The position numbers and the translations under genes are program-made. A stretch of 53,378 nucleotides of DNA. It comes from Hypsibius dujardini. Its lineage: Eukaryota; Tardigrada; Eutardigrada; Parachela; Hypsibiidae. Positions 1-11,265 of the stretch are shown here, in pieces. The DNA is taken from positions 1-53,378 of the forward strand of contig LRSR01007985.1 of the NCBI GenBank assembly GCA_001579985.1, written 5' to 3'. The notes beneath the pieces were generated by a model. It made no database searches and had not been told where the DNA came from. It saw only the letters and a program-made list of their open reading frames with translations. Each line of letters starts with the position of its first letter. Positions within the stretch are counted from its first letter, which is position 1.

Positions 1-9
1 ATCCGAAAC

Positions 10-165
10 GACTTTTTTGGCACTCATCAATTTTCTCACGGTCTTGATGAGATCTGTAGCGTTCTGAAATCAAACGCTAATTTGTTTTGTATTGTTTTGG
101 TTACGTTTTATGCTATTAGCGGCTTTATTGTGCCCTAGCGCCTGCATATTGGTCATTAAGTGTTC
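10..165 (+). repeat. Dispersed repeat R1, copy 1
   Basis: A stretch of about 155 bases that recurs at 29662-29813 in the same orientation. Shared blocks include the words CTTGATGAGATC, AGCGTTCTGAAA, TCAAACGCTAA and TTGTATTGTTTTGGTTAC in the same order. By eye the copies are roughly 80% identical with small indels. No open frame is shared between them. It is cut close to the window start, so its true left end is not visible. Confidence 0.8.
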
Positions 166-2833
166 CCATAAAAAAATTACTTTGCTCCCTCGCTCCGAAA
201 AGAAGGAGGCTAAATTTTTTGTCACTCCCTCCAGCATGCTTGCCAAGCGTAGGCTACAAACTAAGGCGAGGGGGCGTATTTATCAAATATTGGTAAGGGA
301 AAAGACTGAACTAAAGTAGGACGGTGAAGAAAAACAGTCAACAGTGGCAACTGTACGACCTTTGGTTTGAGAGTATTCATGTGTGAAGCTTCGAATTATA
401 ATCAAAAAATGGCTTGACCGATATATACATACAGTAGTGCAGTGTACATGTGGCCCTCTATGCACATATCTGTAGATGTATGTATGCCAAGAGTGACAAC
501 GTACAGTTGCATGTGCATGTTTGGTCGAAATAAGATTCGAAAACTACGTTACGGAATAGATTCTGCATGGATAGAAATCGTATTTGCCGGTTCCGCTTTC
601 GAAGCTGCGTTGCTCGTACCGGTAACTAGGGAACTATTGTTCCCGTTGCCAAGGCGATTGCATCTCATATCCTCGCCGTGCAGCAGTTTCTAGTTGCGTT
701 TCTTTCACGATCAGCTTCTCACAAAATTTCCCTCGCAGATCGAGAAGCTATGTTAGACAATTTTGAATTTCTTACCTGTTCAGTCCTCGCACTATGGTGT
801 ATTGTATTTCCGGAGTCAAATCGATAGCGTAAGGAAGAACTCTTTCCGGTAGCAAACATCGTTCAAGTCGGTCCTATCTCTCGCGAGATTGTGCCGTGCT
901 TCGGACGTGTTACCATCGGAAAGGCTTTAAGATAGACAGCTGCTGTGGGCACAACAACCGTCGTACCACTAGATTGTTCATTCGTGTCTGTAGTAGCTAC
1001 TGTCTAATATAGTGGCCTTTCAACCAAACCAATTTGTCTCAGGGACGTACATCAGGAGTGGAAATGGATCTAGAGACGAACGATGTTTTGCCTTTTCAGC
1101 GCCCCGAACAACAGGTGGTAGCGGATGCGTTCGCTAATGCCAAGTATGGAAATCCAACTAGCTAACATATTGGCTGCGAGAGCGTACAGGCAGGGCTAGT
1201 CGCTTAGTTACCAACGGAACAGTAGGGGGAGGGAGTGGATCTGACTCTGGAGAGAGGAAGTCCTGGGGATATGAGTCGTTTTTCAAGTAGTGTGGTCAGC
1301 CTTCTTTTTCCTTTTATTTGGTTCGTATTTCTGGCGTTTTTTTGGTTGAATTATGGATCTTGTTTTTTGATTTATGTTTCATTAGCGAAGTGAGATGGAT
1401 TCAGTTTTCGTTTGTGCGACGTTTGATAGCATCGAAGTTGCTCTCAAAGACTACGAACTGGCTACTCATCAAATACTTGTCAATCCGGGGAGCCAGTTCC
1501 ATCTGCGAAAGGGATTATTGCAACCGGTGTTGGAAAATGGAGGAAATGATCGTCAAGTTGGCGTTACTCCTTCACGTTTTGGTCCACTCATTGATGTCCT
1601 ACAAAAGCACGGAAAGCATTGACATTCCCCTTAAGATTGCCCGTGACATCGTCAAATACGGCATCTACTACGCCGCAACCAGTCATGAGATATTCAGCTC
1701 TACGTCAGCAATTACAACATTTGCACGCAGATTATACACAATACAAAGACCATGTTGGGAATCCCGTCAAAATCAGTCTGTCACAATGAAATACTTTGGC
1801 ACCTCAAAAACTGCCCAAAATTAACTGAGCAGATCGTAGAGTCGTCCCCACACTAAGTAAACTTCACATTAAACGAACATCACTCCCTAGCCTACCATAA
1901 ACTACGAATCTTGGCTAATGATACACCATCAGTTCCACCGTAGCCGACTGTTCAGATTTGAAATAACAGTTTGATGAGAAACCCTTCGTTAAACGCCCCC
2001 AACGGTTTTGCAACGATGATATTCGGTATTAAAAGCTCGTATGTGCACTTCTGATGCAAAATATACTTTTACGTTAACCATTAATGTACGTAGCCCTAAA
2101 AAAATTAAAAGGACTTTACATAAACGTTCATGTTCAAATTTTCTTTTATATTCGAATTTTCGTTCGCGAACTAAATCTTCAGTAGATATTTTGTTTCATG
2201 AATAGCAATTTCTTTGAGTATTACTCATCACCACGGTGCTTATTAAATAGTTTGTGAAAATGCTGGCCGGCAGGCCTCTCCTGCGGTTGCGTTACTGCCC
2301 GAATAATGAATTTCAGAAAGAAGTGAATCATCGACTGGGGGTCTTTGCGGACTTATGTGTTTCTGCTTCGGCCTCGTTATGTTTTTCTTCCTAGTACTGG
2401 GCGAGCATAATTTGGAAGTCGGTCTCCGTCACATATCTAGAAAGAATCTGGAACGGTGACATCATTGCGGAATATTCTTTGGCTCCATATCCAGCAATCA
2501 AAGATGCTACTTCTTTCGAACAGTACAGGGCCGTTGAGTATTTCATTCCAAGAGTGGCGTATCTTGCGACATTTGCCACACGTTGATCTGCAATTCCTTC
2601 AATGTCTTCGCAAGATTTTCATCAAGTACACCGTTCAAAGCATCATTCATCGCCATGGAATACATTCCACTAAAATTGTTACTTACCTTAGGAGGGTGGA
2701 AATATGAAAGGGTTGCATATGAAAACTGAATGCAGTACGATGATGTGTCATGTGTCATGTGTCGACCTCTTAAAAAAGGCGAAATCCCTCACCTGTCCCC
2801 AAGGATGAGGACGCCCAACGCTATATTGGTATA

Positions 2834-3490
2834 TGCCCAGCGCATCTGATGCGAGCCAACCAGATACCAGATACGAACACAATTGTAAGACGCTTCATCA
2901 ACAACACATTCGACACTGCTGCGGGAAGATTTCGTTGGATGAAACCGGTGAACGGATCGTGCTGTTTAATGTTAAACAGCTCAATATGACCAGCAGAATG
3001 CTTCGGGTGTTAATATTGTTGCCATTCTGAAATGCGTACAAAATATATGTGGTATAATATATTTAGTAATTATGAAAAATGTATTATTCGTAATTCAAAA
3101 TGCTGTTGCTCAAGTCATGTGAACCATGTAAAAGTGTGATGCTTCATTATGAATTCACGGAAACGTTTATGTAGGCGATCTTAGACAGAGGCGGAACGTT
3201 GTTCTGGAATTTCATTGCATACCCCACGAAATCCCTTGGAAGGGCGGGTACTCCCACCTGACCAACCGGCGTGTGGTTTTGACGGCTTCAGTGGGACAGA
3301 CATGTTTGCAATTTGATACGCAGCGGGCTATGTGGGCTTCCACTTTAAATTAACAAGGATAGAGATTTACAAACTTAGGCAGAATATAAAAACACTTGTG
3401 GATCTTCGTTTCTCTAGGCATGGGACAAACGATTCGGGCATGTGGAGTTGGGATCGGGTTGGGAACAGTGGTGCTTTGTTTGCTGTTTTG
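2834..3490 (+). pseudogene. Decayed ANF-receptor-like gene fragment (psi-0)
   Basis: Three pieces, in order, match the last ectodomain exons and the membrane exon of the intact gene at 5.3-10.0 kb. The piece at about 2834-3007 matches the exon at 8072-8245 (IPDTNTIVRRFINNTFDT, then TGERIVLFNVKQLN), but the two halves lie in different frames. The piece at about 3190-3315 matches the exon at 9517-9655 (WKGG, then PPDQPACGFDG), again in two frames. The piece at 3418-3490 is an intact-looking membrane exon, flanked by AG and GTACAT, with the same phases as its counterpart at 9735-9810; it ends VVLCLLFW. Two frameshifts and the absence of recognisable upstream exons indicate a dead 3' remnant of a tandem duplicate. 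Confidence 0.7.
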
Positions 3491-3499
3491 GTACATCTG

Positions 3500-5284
3500 C
3501 AGTTAGGGTATAACATTACGGTGCATGCCCTTTCCCTTACCTTTGGGTTTTTTGTGAGAATGCTTTACTCAATAATGTCATGAAAAATTATTCCACATTC
3601 TTAATTTAATTTAATTTACGGTAAGTGTTTAAGTCTTCCCTTGTTCTGTTTGCAGAGATTGCCTCCTGCAGGGGCATGCACCTTTCAATTGTTTAAGCTA
3701 ACCGCTGCCCTACGGACATTACAATCTACAAATGCCGAATCCAAGACGAGCGAGCTGACATGCCAGTGAGCATTGGAGTGATGATGGCATATTGACACTT
3801 GCCGTCAGTAATGGATAATAAAATACTTAATCAGTATTTTGAAGAATCACATTCCCCATTTATCTGTTTCACGATTTGTCACTCTCAATTCATTATTTTT
3901 CTAATCTTTATCATATTCCATGTCTTAATTATTAGACAATGAAATATTTGATATATACCGTCAGGTATTAAGTTGATATAGTGGCAGGGATAGGCGATGG
4001 AAGGTCACCTTACACGTTTCCGGCAATTCTTTTCCACTTTGAACTTGATTTACACCGGGGGAAATGATTTTTCAGATGGAGCTTGAGCTCATAATCCAGA
4101 CGTTAATATAACAAACATAATTTTTCGAATTTTTTTAATGCGAATCGAGTCAATAAAACTTGTTATAGGTGCCTACACGTCGTCGTTCGTCACATGTGAC
4201 ACATATGAACGGACGAATCATGGTATAATGTCTGATAATGCCAAGTACGAGGACTACGGCCCAGTCTTAGACACCAATCTTCGGGCCTAATTCAGGACAC
4301 TCTAATTTAAAGTAAGAAACATAGATGGCGCGTCGACCGCAAACTGCACCTTAAACAGGAAACTGTATCAGTGGCGGACCGAGGGGGCAAAGGGGTGGCA
4401 AAATGCTCGAGTTGCCTCGGAGCCACGGCCCGGTAGGCCCAACTGTCAATCCGCTACTGGAGGGCTCTATCTTACGCTTTAGTTGTGACCCGATAGGGTG
4501 CGCTAAGCCTTCCCTTGTTTCGAAAAGCTCAGGCCTAAGTTACAACATGGTTTTTATTAACCTTCAAATCTCGTACAGAGTGGAAGAGAGAAAGAGAAAG
4601 TTGCCATCTCCGGGAGCGCAAAGAATCAACTGAAATTGTAGGGAAATTGTTGGGCAGCCCACACCGCAGCCGAGAGCTGTGGGATAGAAAGAGTCGTTGG
4701 CTATTTTGGAGCGATACAGGAGATGGGTCTTTCGTTAGTGGTGGTGGTGGTGATGGTGGTGAGGGTGAGGGTGGTAGATTGAGGATCTAAGAAAAAGCAT
4801 TACACACATCTGTCTGTTTCAGATTTCTTTCAAGTCACTCTTAATTTCCAATGAGTACCGAAAACCGATCCGCTTAGTTCCACTCATCGTGCAATTCTAT
4901 TCCATCGTGCAACTCTATTGCCCTGGAGATTTCCTTCAAAGAATAGCAATTAAAGCAGCTAAAAGCCCTTATTAGAGCGCAATGGGAAAGAAACATTGAG
5001 TCCGATGACCGAACGACACACAGAAAGGGCATACCAAATCACGAGAGAAAATTAATTAACCTGCTTTTTCTGATGACTGCCAACTTTAATGCCCCCTCAG
5101 AGTCCATTGTCGTGCAAGGGCATGCTTAAATCCCTCTCCTGTCCAATGACATTCAGCTTAATATGGATGCAAGCAAGACTCCTCACACAGTCACAAGACA
5201 AGCCACGTCAAATTTCAATGTTTACGCAACTGAGACCATCCAGGATGTTGTTGTCGATCATCTCATTTGAAATAACTCGTCTGT
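3500..5284. other. Spacer without recognised gene
   Basis: This lies between the pseudogene and the first intact receptor gene. It holds AT-rich sequence, a GGT/GGA-rich purine run near 4735-4775 and the possible 91-bp TIR element listed separately. Short open frames here show no splice-supported or family-like structure. Confidence 0.6.
4369..4459. repeat. Possible short TIR element, 91 bp
   Basis: The stretch begins CAGTGGCGGACC and ends with ATCCGCTACTG, giving 11-base imperfect inverted ends of the CAGTRGCGGAY type seen in many short hAT-like elements. No convincing target-site duplication flanks it, so the call is weak. Confidence 0.3.
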
Positions 5285-5320
5285 TTGCTCGGCATCAATC
5301 ATCCATCATCGGCATCGGCA

Positions 5321-8300
5321 ATGGAATCTCCTCCTAACCGCAGTGAAGTCAAACGGACATTTCGCAATTCGTTTTGGAACCTGATAACATTACAAGCTCT
5401 AACGGCAAGTGTCCGTTTAGTAATGTCAGAGTACACGGTGGAAGTCCTCTCACCGGCCACCACGGGCCTCATCAGTCCCGGATCAATGCCGCTCACCGCA
5501 CCAGCCTTCGATCTAGCCATGTCCGAACTAGAACGCGACTACTCCCATCAATTTCGTATTAACATAACTTATATTGCGAACAGCAGTTTGATCAGGAGTT
5601 GTAATGATTTGGCGGCAAATATTGATCTTATGACGGCTGAATACTACTATCATCGAACTCACCAACCAAACCTTACCGTCCTTGCCTTCCCAGGTACATT
5701 TCAGGCAATTGCTTTTCAGCATAGAGGTCTGACGGGGTAATCGTCCTCAATGGGGAAAAATGAAACCTTAAAACTCGACTCAGTCAACTTGCTTAGACAT
5801 TAGTCATCCAAAATTCAAATTGGATCCCATTGGCATTAGCAAACTCCTTTTCGAAGATCAAGGGGGCGGAACTATGTTTTGCCTTTTTTAAGTGGAGTGG
5901 ATGTATGAGCGCAGTTTTTCAAGATTAATCTCTATCTCCGCCCTCTTATCCTTAGGAAAAATTTACATAATGCCAATCGATTCCAATTGTAATTTCAAAT
6001 GGAAAAAGCTTGTTCCCATATATACGTACTGAGTTCCAGTATAAGGGAATGACTATACTGACTGGCCTAGACCCAAAAAAGGGGCTTCACAGTATGTATA
6101 GGAACAGGAAGACTCTTTGTTCTCCTAGTTCCAAAATGGGCAAACATGAGCGGGGAACCATTTTTTGCAAGAAAATAGGCGTCAAAGCTTCTGTTCCAGG
6201 ATGCGCTGCTGCCGATACGGTGTCGATATCCCAGCTGGCTATGGCCTGGCAGCATTTAGTAATTATCGGGTAATCATTTTGGTTTTAACCACGTGTGGTA
6301 GCCGATCCCTTGGCATACTCTACTGTGTGACATATATGGATGCTTCATCGAACAATACGTTGTTTTTTTTCAGATTTTATTCGGATCCAATATTTCACAA
6401 CAAGGCTTTCTATCCGACAGTCATTGCAGCAGCTGCTACGTCGTCCCGAAACAGCCTTGGTGCCGTAATCTCATTCATTTTTCAATTCAAATGGAGGATT
6501 GTCTATATAGTGGCAGATGTACCCCGAGGAAGTGGAACCGTTGCCAATTCCGGGTCCGCAAGTCTTGCAGCGGCACTGCACGTGCGTGGATGCACTGTCC
6601 ATTCAACAACGGTCAACACATCAGCTGGTGACAGCAGTAGCCCGTTCCTGTCAGCATTAACACAGATTAGGAAAAGTGCTCGAAGTATTTACAATGAAAA
6701 ACTTCGCGTTTTAAATTTTGAACAAAATTATCAAGAAAATTACTTTTGGGCTTCTCTTTTACAGTCGTCTCATTTTGGGGGCATGCTTTATCCCTCCGAA
6801 GATTCATGGTATGCGAAACCATATGTTCTCGTTTTACCTCTTGGGGGGGGGGAGGGTGAAGTATAACTTGTAGGACAAATTACAAATTGTAAGGTAGAGA
6901 TTTAAAGACATTCTTTTCGTACGGCTTAGGCAACAAATCCCCTCCCCTTTTCTATTTCTTGATATTGGGCAATACCTTCTAACTTGATAAGCTACGGATC
7001 GATTTTTTCGAATCTTTAACTTATGGCCACACCACTCATTCGGCTAATATCCAAATATTTGGATTTTTAGAGTGAAAGATTGAGGAAAAATTGGGCTTTT
7101 CAAAATTATTAAAGTTGTTATGACTCAAATGGACCTTGGTCAGCACTCGTGAATCCAGCAGGGTACAGAAAGGTGATGGGGATTGGGAGAGGGCCTCCTA
7201 GCCTAAGCCTTTCTGGGATTTTCAGGCGCACGGACTAGACCCTCACATCCAGAGGGAGTCTATGTGACTCGTAAATAATAACTAAGGTCCCATTTTGGGG
7301 GGATGCGCCAAGAGTCCCCCCCCCCTCAAAGGGCAAAATGGGTTTCCGCACTAAAGGTCGCCGGTTGCTTATGACCGCAAGGTTACGCTAAATTGCTATT
7401 TATTTGATCTTCAAAGGTTGCGGCTCAAAGATCAAATATGACAAAAGGCGATTATGTATGTGCATAAAGACATGCTTCATTCAAGGAAAGTTCACTCTAT
7501 TGATAATCTTATGTAGCGCTCGCATGAAACGCTGATCATTGACCGCATCGCCTGTTCTTAAAGGTCTATATCTATCTTGACATATCGGAGTATCCAACGG
7601 GTGTATTCGGGAAGGTGACTTGGGAAAACCAGGACGATTATGATAATGTACAAATTGGGGTTGATTGCTCTTTATTGCCAAAGAGCTCAGCTGTCTGAAT
7701 CTGGGTGTAAATTTTTATGCTCTTCCAGGAGGTCCGATCAGCTTACGAATCCGTCTTTGTCGTCGCTCCAACTCCGAGCGTCACTCCAAGTACCGAAAAG
7801 GCACGTGAAATACTTTTCCGGCGCCTGATTGAGGGGAGCAAACTCCACTACAATTACTCTTATGCCACGGGATTTTTGGTATGCCCATAGTCCGACAGTC
7901 AGTCGAGATATTTGACATGAAATTTTACTTACAAAAAATGTGTAGCCAGGACCGAATGTACTTTCAATCTACTCGACGCTGAAAATATTAGGCCAGGTAA
8001 TATCGTGCTTTTTATATTACTTGGATTTCTTTCTAGTTTTCACATCGATAAGTGTATTTACATGTCTACAGATGCTTGCGGAAATATTAAGAACACATCA
8101 GATCCCCGACGCCGGTCGGTTGGCCAGGCGGATGATGAACCATTCTTTCGACACCAACGTCGGGACGCTAGAGTTTGACGCAGCGGGAGAACGGATCGTG
8201 CGGTTTGACGTCAAACAACTCGATCGGAACAGCGGAACTTTCCAGGTATAAAGGCCAATCTTCGTCCCCTTCATTTTAATGCAAATGAAATGCAGTGCTA

Positions 8301-9991
8301 ATCACTTGTAATGCCTGGAAGCAAGGGATCGCTCGACTTCACAGGGAGGTTAGCACACAATACGAGGTGGAAGTAGTGGACGGGATCACCCAGTTGCTCA
8401 GGCTTGAAGTGATTGGGGAAACGGTGTGTAATTCAACTTCACACAGTCGTATCTTACCTAATTCCTGGTCTATTTCAAACAGCGCGACTGAAACATTTGT
8501 CTAGAATTTAGTCAAAAATGTTATGAAGTAAAGGAAGATCTAGTTGCCTGAGTGGCAACTAAGTTTGAAGACAAAAAAAGAAAGCGCTTTACTAAATGGA
8601 ATCTGTCGCGTGATTGGAGTCTCCAATTGGAGCGTTGTCGTTACGTCGCCTGGAATCCACACTGGAAACTATAGATGTCCACGTGTATTCGTCATTCAAT
8701 TCCACTGCATATTTGTGTAATCGGTCACAGCACAACGTGAACACGCAATCAATCAATCAACGCTTAGTCGGACGTACGTTATCACTGCGGAATGTCTGTC
8801 TTACCTGGATCGTTGCCGTTCAGGCGCTTTGACTCCTTCACCAGGTTGTACCATTGCAGAAAAAGTTCATCCTTCGGTTTGAGAGATTCGGCGCCAGGAA
8901 TTGAGATGAATTCGCGACTAGATTGTAGGCGAAAAATGGCGACATAAACTGCAGAGAATTTTGACGCAAACGAACATTCGGAATTTTGTTTCCAGCAGTA
9001 CGATTACACTGACTACACGCCACTGGAAAGAGACAGAAAAGTGGAACTGGGACTAACTGCTTCCAATTGGAAGCGTCGTGGCTCCAACTGGAACCGTAGC
9101 TGCGTGTTCCAACGCCAACAAGACAGCTGTTTCCATTTCAAAAAGTAGCCGTTTTGTAATTTTAAAAACTCTCGCATTACTTCGTCTAGCTACGCCTATG
9201 TAGGCTTTTAAAAATAAATCGAATTTTTCTCTTCATGTTTTGCCAATTGGGTAAGGTACTCAGAGCACCCTTTGCGTAAGAAAACGAGTTCATCTCACAA
9301 CTAATATCCACTAATATGTACCGTAAACCCACATGTTAAATCGGCGAGAAAGCCCGTCCACTAAATCGATCACGTGCAAAAAATTGATCACGTGGTAACT
9401 TCCCTTATAGGTCGAGCGATCCCTTGCTGGCAGTCATTCGACCCTTTCACATGCAACTAAAGTGCACTAGTTCATGTGCGATAATAATGTCATCCGTAAA
9501 TATTATTTCAATCCAGACAGTTCTCAGGCAGCAGATGAAAACGACCGTTCTAGAGTTTCACTGCATTAGAGAAATCACCTGGCAGACTGGACTACCGCCG
9601 CCGGATCGGCCGGTTTGTGGATTCTCCGGGATCGATGGACCATGTGCCCCTACAGGTTCGGTATATTTCTCGTTCAATTTTCTTAACAGAGTCCCAACGT
9701 TTTTTAATTATTATATTATATCGTTGTCCGCCAGGCGGAGGGAGAAATTTAATTTTAGGTACCTGTCTCACGCTTCTATGTATGGGGCCAGTTGCCGTGA
9801 TCATGAGCTGGTACGTTTAAATGCTCAAATGGCATAAAATTCGCTTTATTCAAGATCTGTTTTCTCTCTCGTTTGTTTTCAGGTATTACAATAACCGAAA
9901 GGAGCGGAAGTGTGACTTTGCCGTTTTTGAGTTAACCGAAGCTTTAAGGTTTTCAACCCCGATGTCGACCAATTCTTCATTTGCTGATTGA
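5321..9991 (+). CDS. ANF-receptor-like single-pass receptor with short tail (gene A)
   Basis: A natriuretic-peptide-receptor-like membrane protein. Exons: 5321-5693, 6200-6269, 6374-6684, 6765-6808, 7417-7455, 7564-7647, 7729-7878, 7946-7996, 8072-8245, 9517-9655, 9735-9810, 9883-9991. All phases join and give about 539 aa; an in-frame ATG at 5285 is an alternative start. A weak hydrophobic N-terminus precedes the ANF ligand-binding region (VEVLSP and PAFDLAMSELERDY; GCAAADTVSISQLA; FKWRIVYIV). The ectodomain ends with PPPDRPVCGFSG, typical of receptor guanylyl cyclases, then a membrane helix (LILGTCLTLLCMGPVAVIMSW) and a basic YYNNRKERK stretch. The tail is about 35 aa and stops before any kinase-homology or cyclase domain, as in the clearance receptor NPR-C. 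Exon lengths match gene B, including the tiny 39-nt and 51-nt exons. Ligand unknown; a scavenging or decoy role is inferred from topology only. Confidence 0.8.
6905..7215 (+). repeat. Dispersed repeat R3, copy 1
   Basis: This segment inside an intron of gene A resembles parts of 27440-28140 in the same orientation and, for its first part, 32865-33060 inverted. Shared landmarks are a CCCCTCCCCTTTTCTATTT-like run, a GATATTG.CCAAT block, GACCTTGGTCAG and CCTAAGC. Divergence is high, about 25-30% by eye, so this is an old family. Confidence 0.5.
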
Positions 9992-9999
9992 ATGGACTA

Positions 10000-11265
10000 T
10001 GAGATTTAAATCGTTATGTACCGGATGAATGTTCAGGTCATGATATGCCCTTTTAATGCTGCAAAAAGCCTCAACTGAGAAACATGGACGTGGCATACTG
10101 TAACTTCAACGATGCGTTGCTTACCAACAGGAAGTTGGATAGTTAACACGTTTATTAGACTGAAGATAGAGATAGGTATACAAGAAGACTGGAGGGAAGG
10201 GAAAATATGGTAAGAGTGCTGGAATTTCTAAGCGACTCGAAATAGGACACAAGAAAGGCTTGCTACAAATGTAGAAAGGATGCACTCTCTTCATACTCCT
10301 CCAAGGTACAGCATGACAGCCGCGCCGCTTAAAAAACCGAATTTTTTTGCCGCGCCACCACGTCACTCCGCTGTTGGTGAGAACTTAAAATTTTCGTCCA
10401 TTATCATTATCTTAATTATTTAGATGTAGATTCCTTTCGTTTATTGTTGCTTAATCACTAACCGCTATTGCAGATCTAAATTTTTGTGTTTTCTACAGTA
10501 ATTAGAAACAAATTAATTTGCCGTCTTGTGCCTCGCCGCTCCGAAATTTTGAGCGGTGCTGCCGCTTGGCGCTTGAATTATGAAACTATTTTCCTTAAAA
10601 GTCACGCGATGTCATGCTTTACTCCAGGGTCTGTCCCAGTCATATGACCACGCTCCACGAGATATTCTAAAACGCCGTGATTGACATGTAAATTTTTATG
10701 TCATGAACTCAGAAATCATGTATCAACTGTTGACAACAAAGGAACACGAAACAACAGGTTTGTTGTTCGGTTCTACTGCCGGTGAAAAGGATGGAAAGTC
10801 AAACCGTAGACCTTGCGACCTTAACAAACGCAACGATACCGTAAACAAAGTCGTGGAGGAAAATACCACGTCATACGGTTCACATCATACCTATAGGGGC
10901 TTTAGAGCACGTTAAAGAAATCAGATTGTAGGAAAGGTCATCATTTGATCCGTTTGAATACAGATCTGGTCTTTCTAAGAAGATTACATGCATACCTGTT
11001 CCTTCCTGCTTACTAAACTCTCTTTGGAAAGTTCATTACACCGTTTCGCATACCATCGAGTCGAAGTCAATTCAGAACTGTCGTATTGTGAAAACAGAAC
11101 TAATTAGCCATATATTGTGGGTTCTTCGTCGAGCTTACACACAGTCTTGAGTAGTTGGTTGCATCCTTTTACAGTGATCCATATATATCCCACGCAATTC
11201 GCCTCACAACAAACCATTTTAAATAGGCATTTATTTGAGAACATGTTTTACATATAAAGCCAAAA
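10000..11265. other. Spacer between receptor genes A and B
   Basis: No supported gene. It contains AT-rich DNA and a stretch near 10310-10380 and 10520-10570 with repeated GCCGCGCC and GCCGC words that may be a degraded repeat. The promoter of gene B must lie at its right end, but I cannot point to a TATA box with confidence. Confidence 0.5.

Noticed and set aside
1318-1824. A 168-aa open frame, and an overlapping 75-aa frame at 1395-1622, as a gene.
   Set aside because: Neither shows a recognisable motif, signal peptide or splice-supported extension, and the two overlap in different frames. The 75-aa frame looks slightly protein-like but cannot be supported.
2391-2760. Possible two-exon minus-strand gene (GTAAGT donor at about 2686, ending ILSRYVTETDFQIMLAQY).
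   Set aside because: The donor is good and the downstream frame is plausible, but no family, start or upstream exon could be identified. It may be a decayed gene fragment.
8295-9023. Additional exons in the long intron of receptor A.
   Set aside because: Gene B has no exon at this position, the phases at 8245 and 9517 already join, and the open frames here (for example 8614-8832) show no ANF-receptor similarity.
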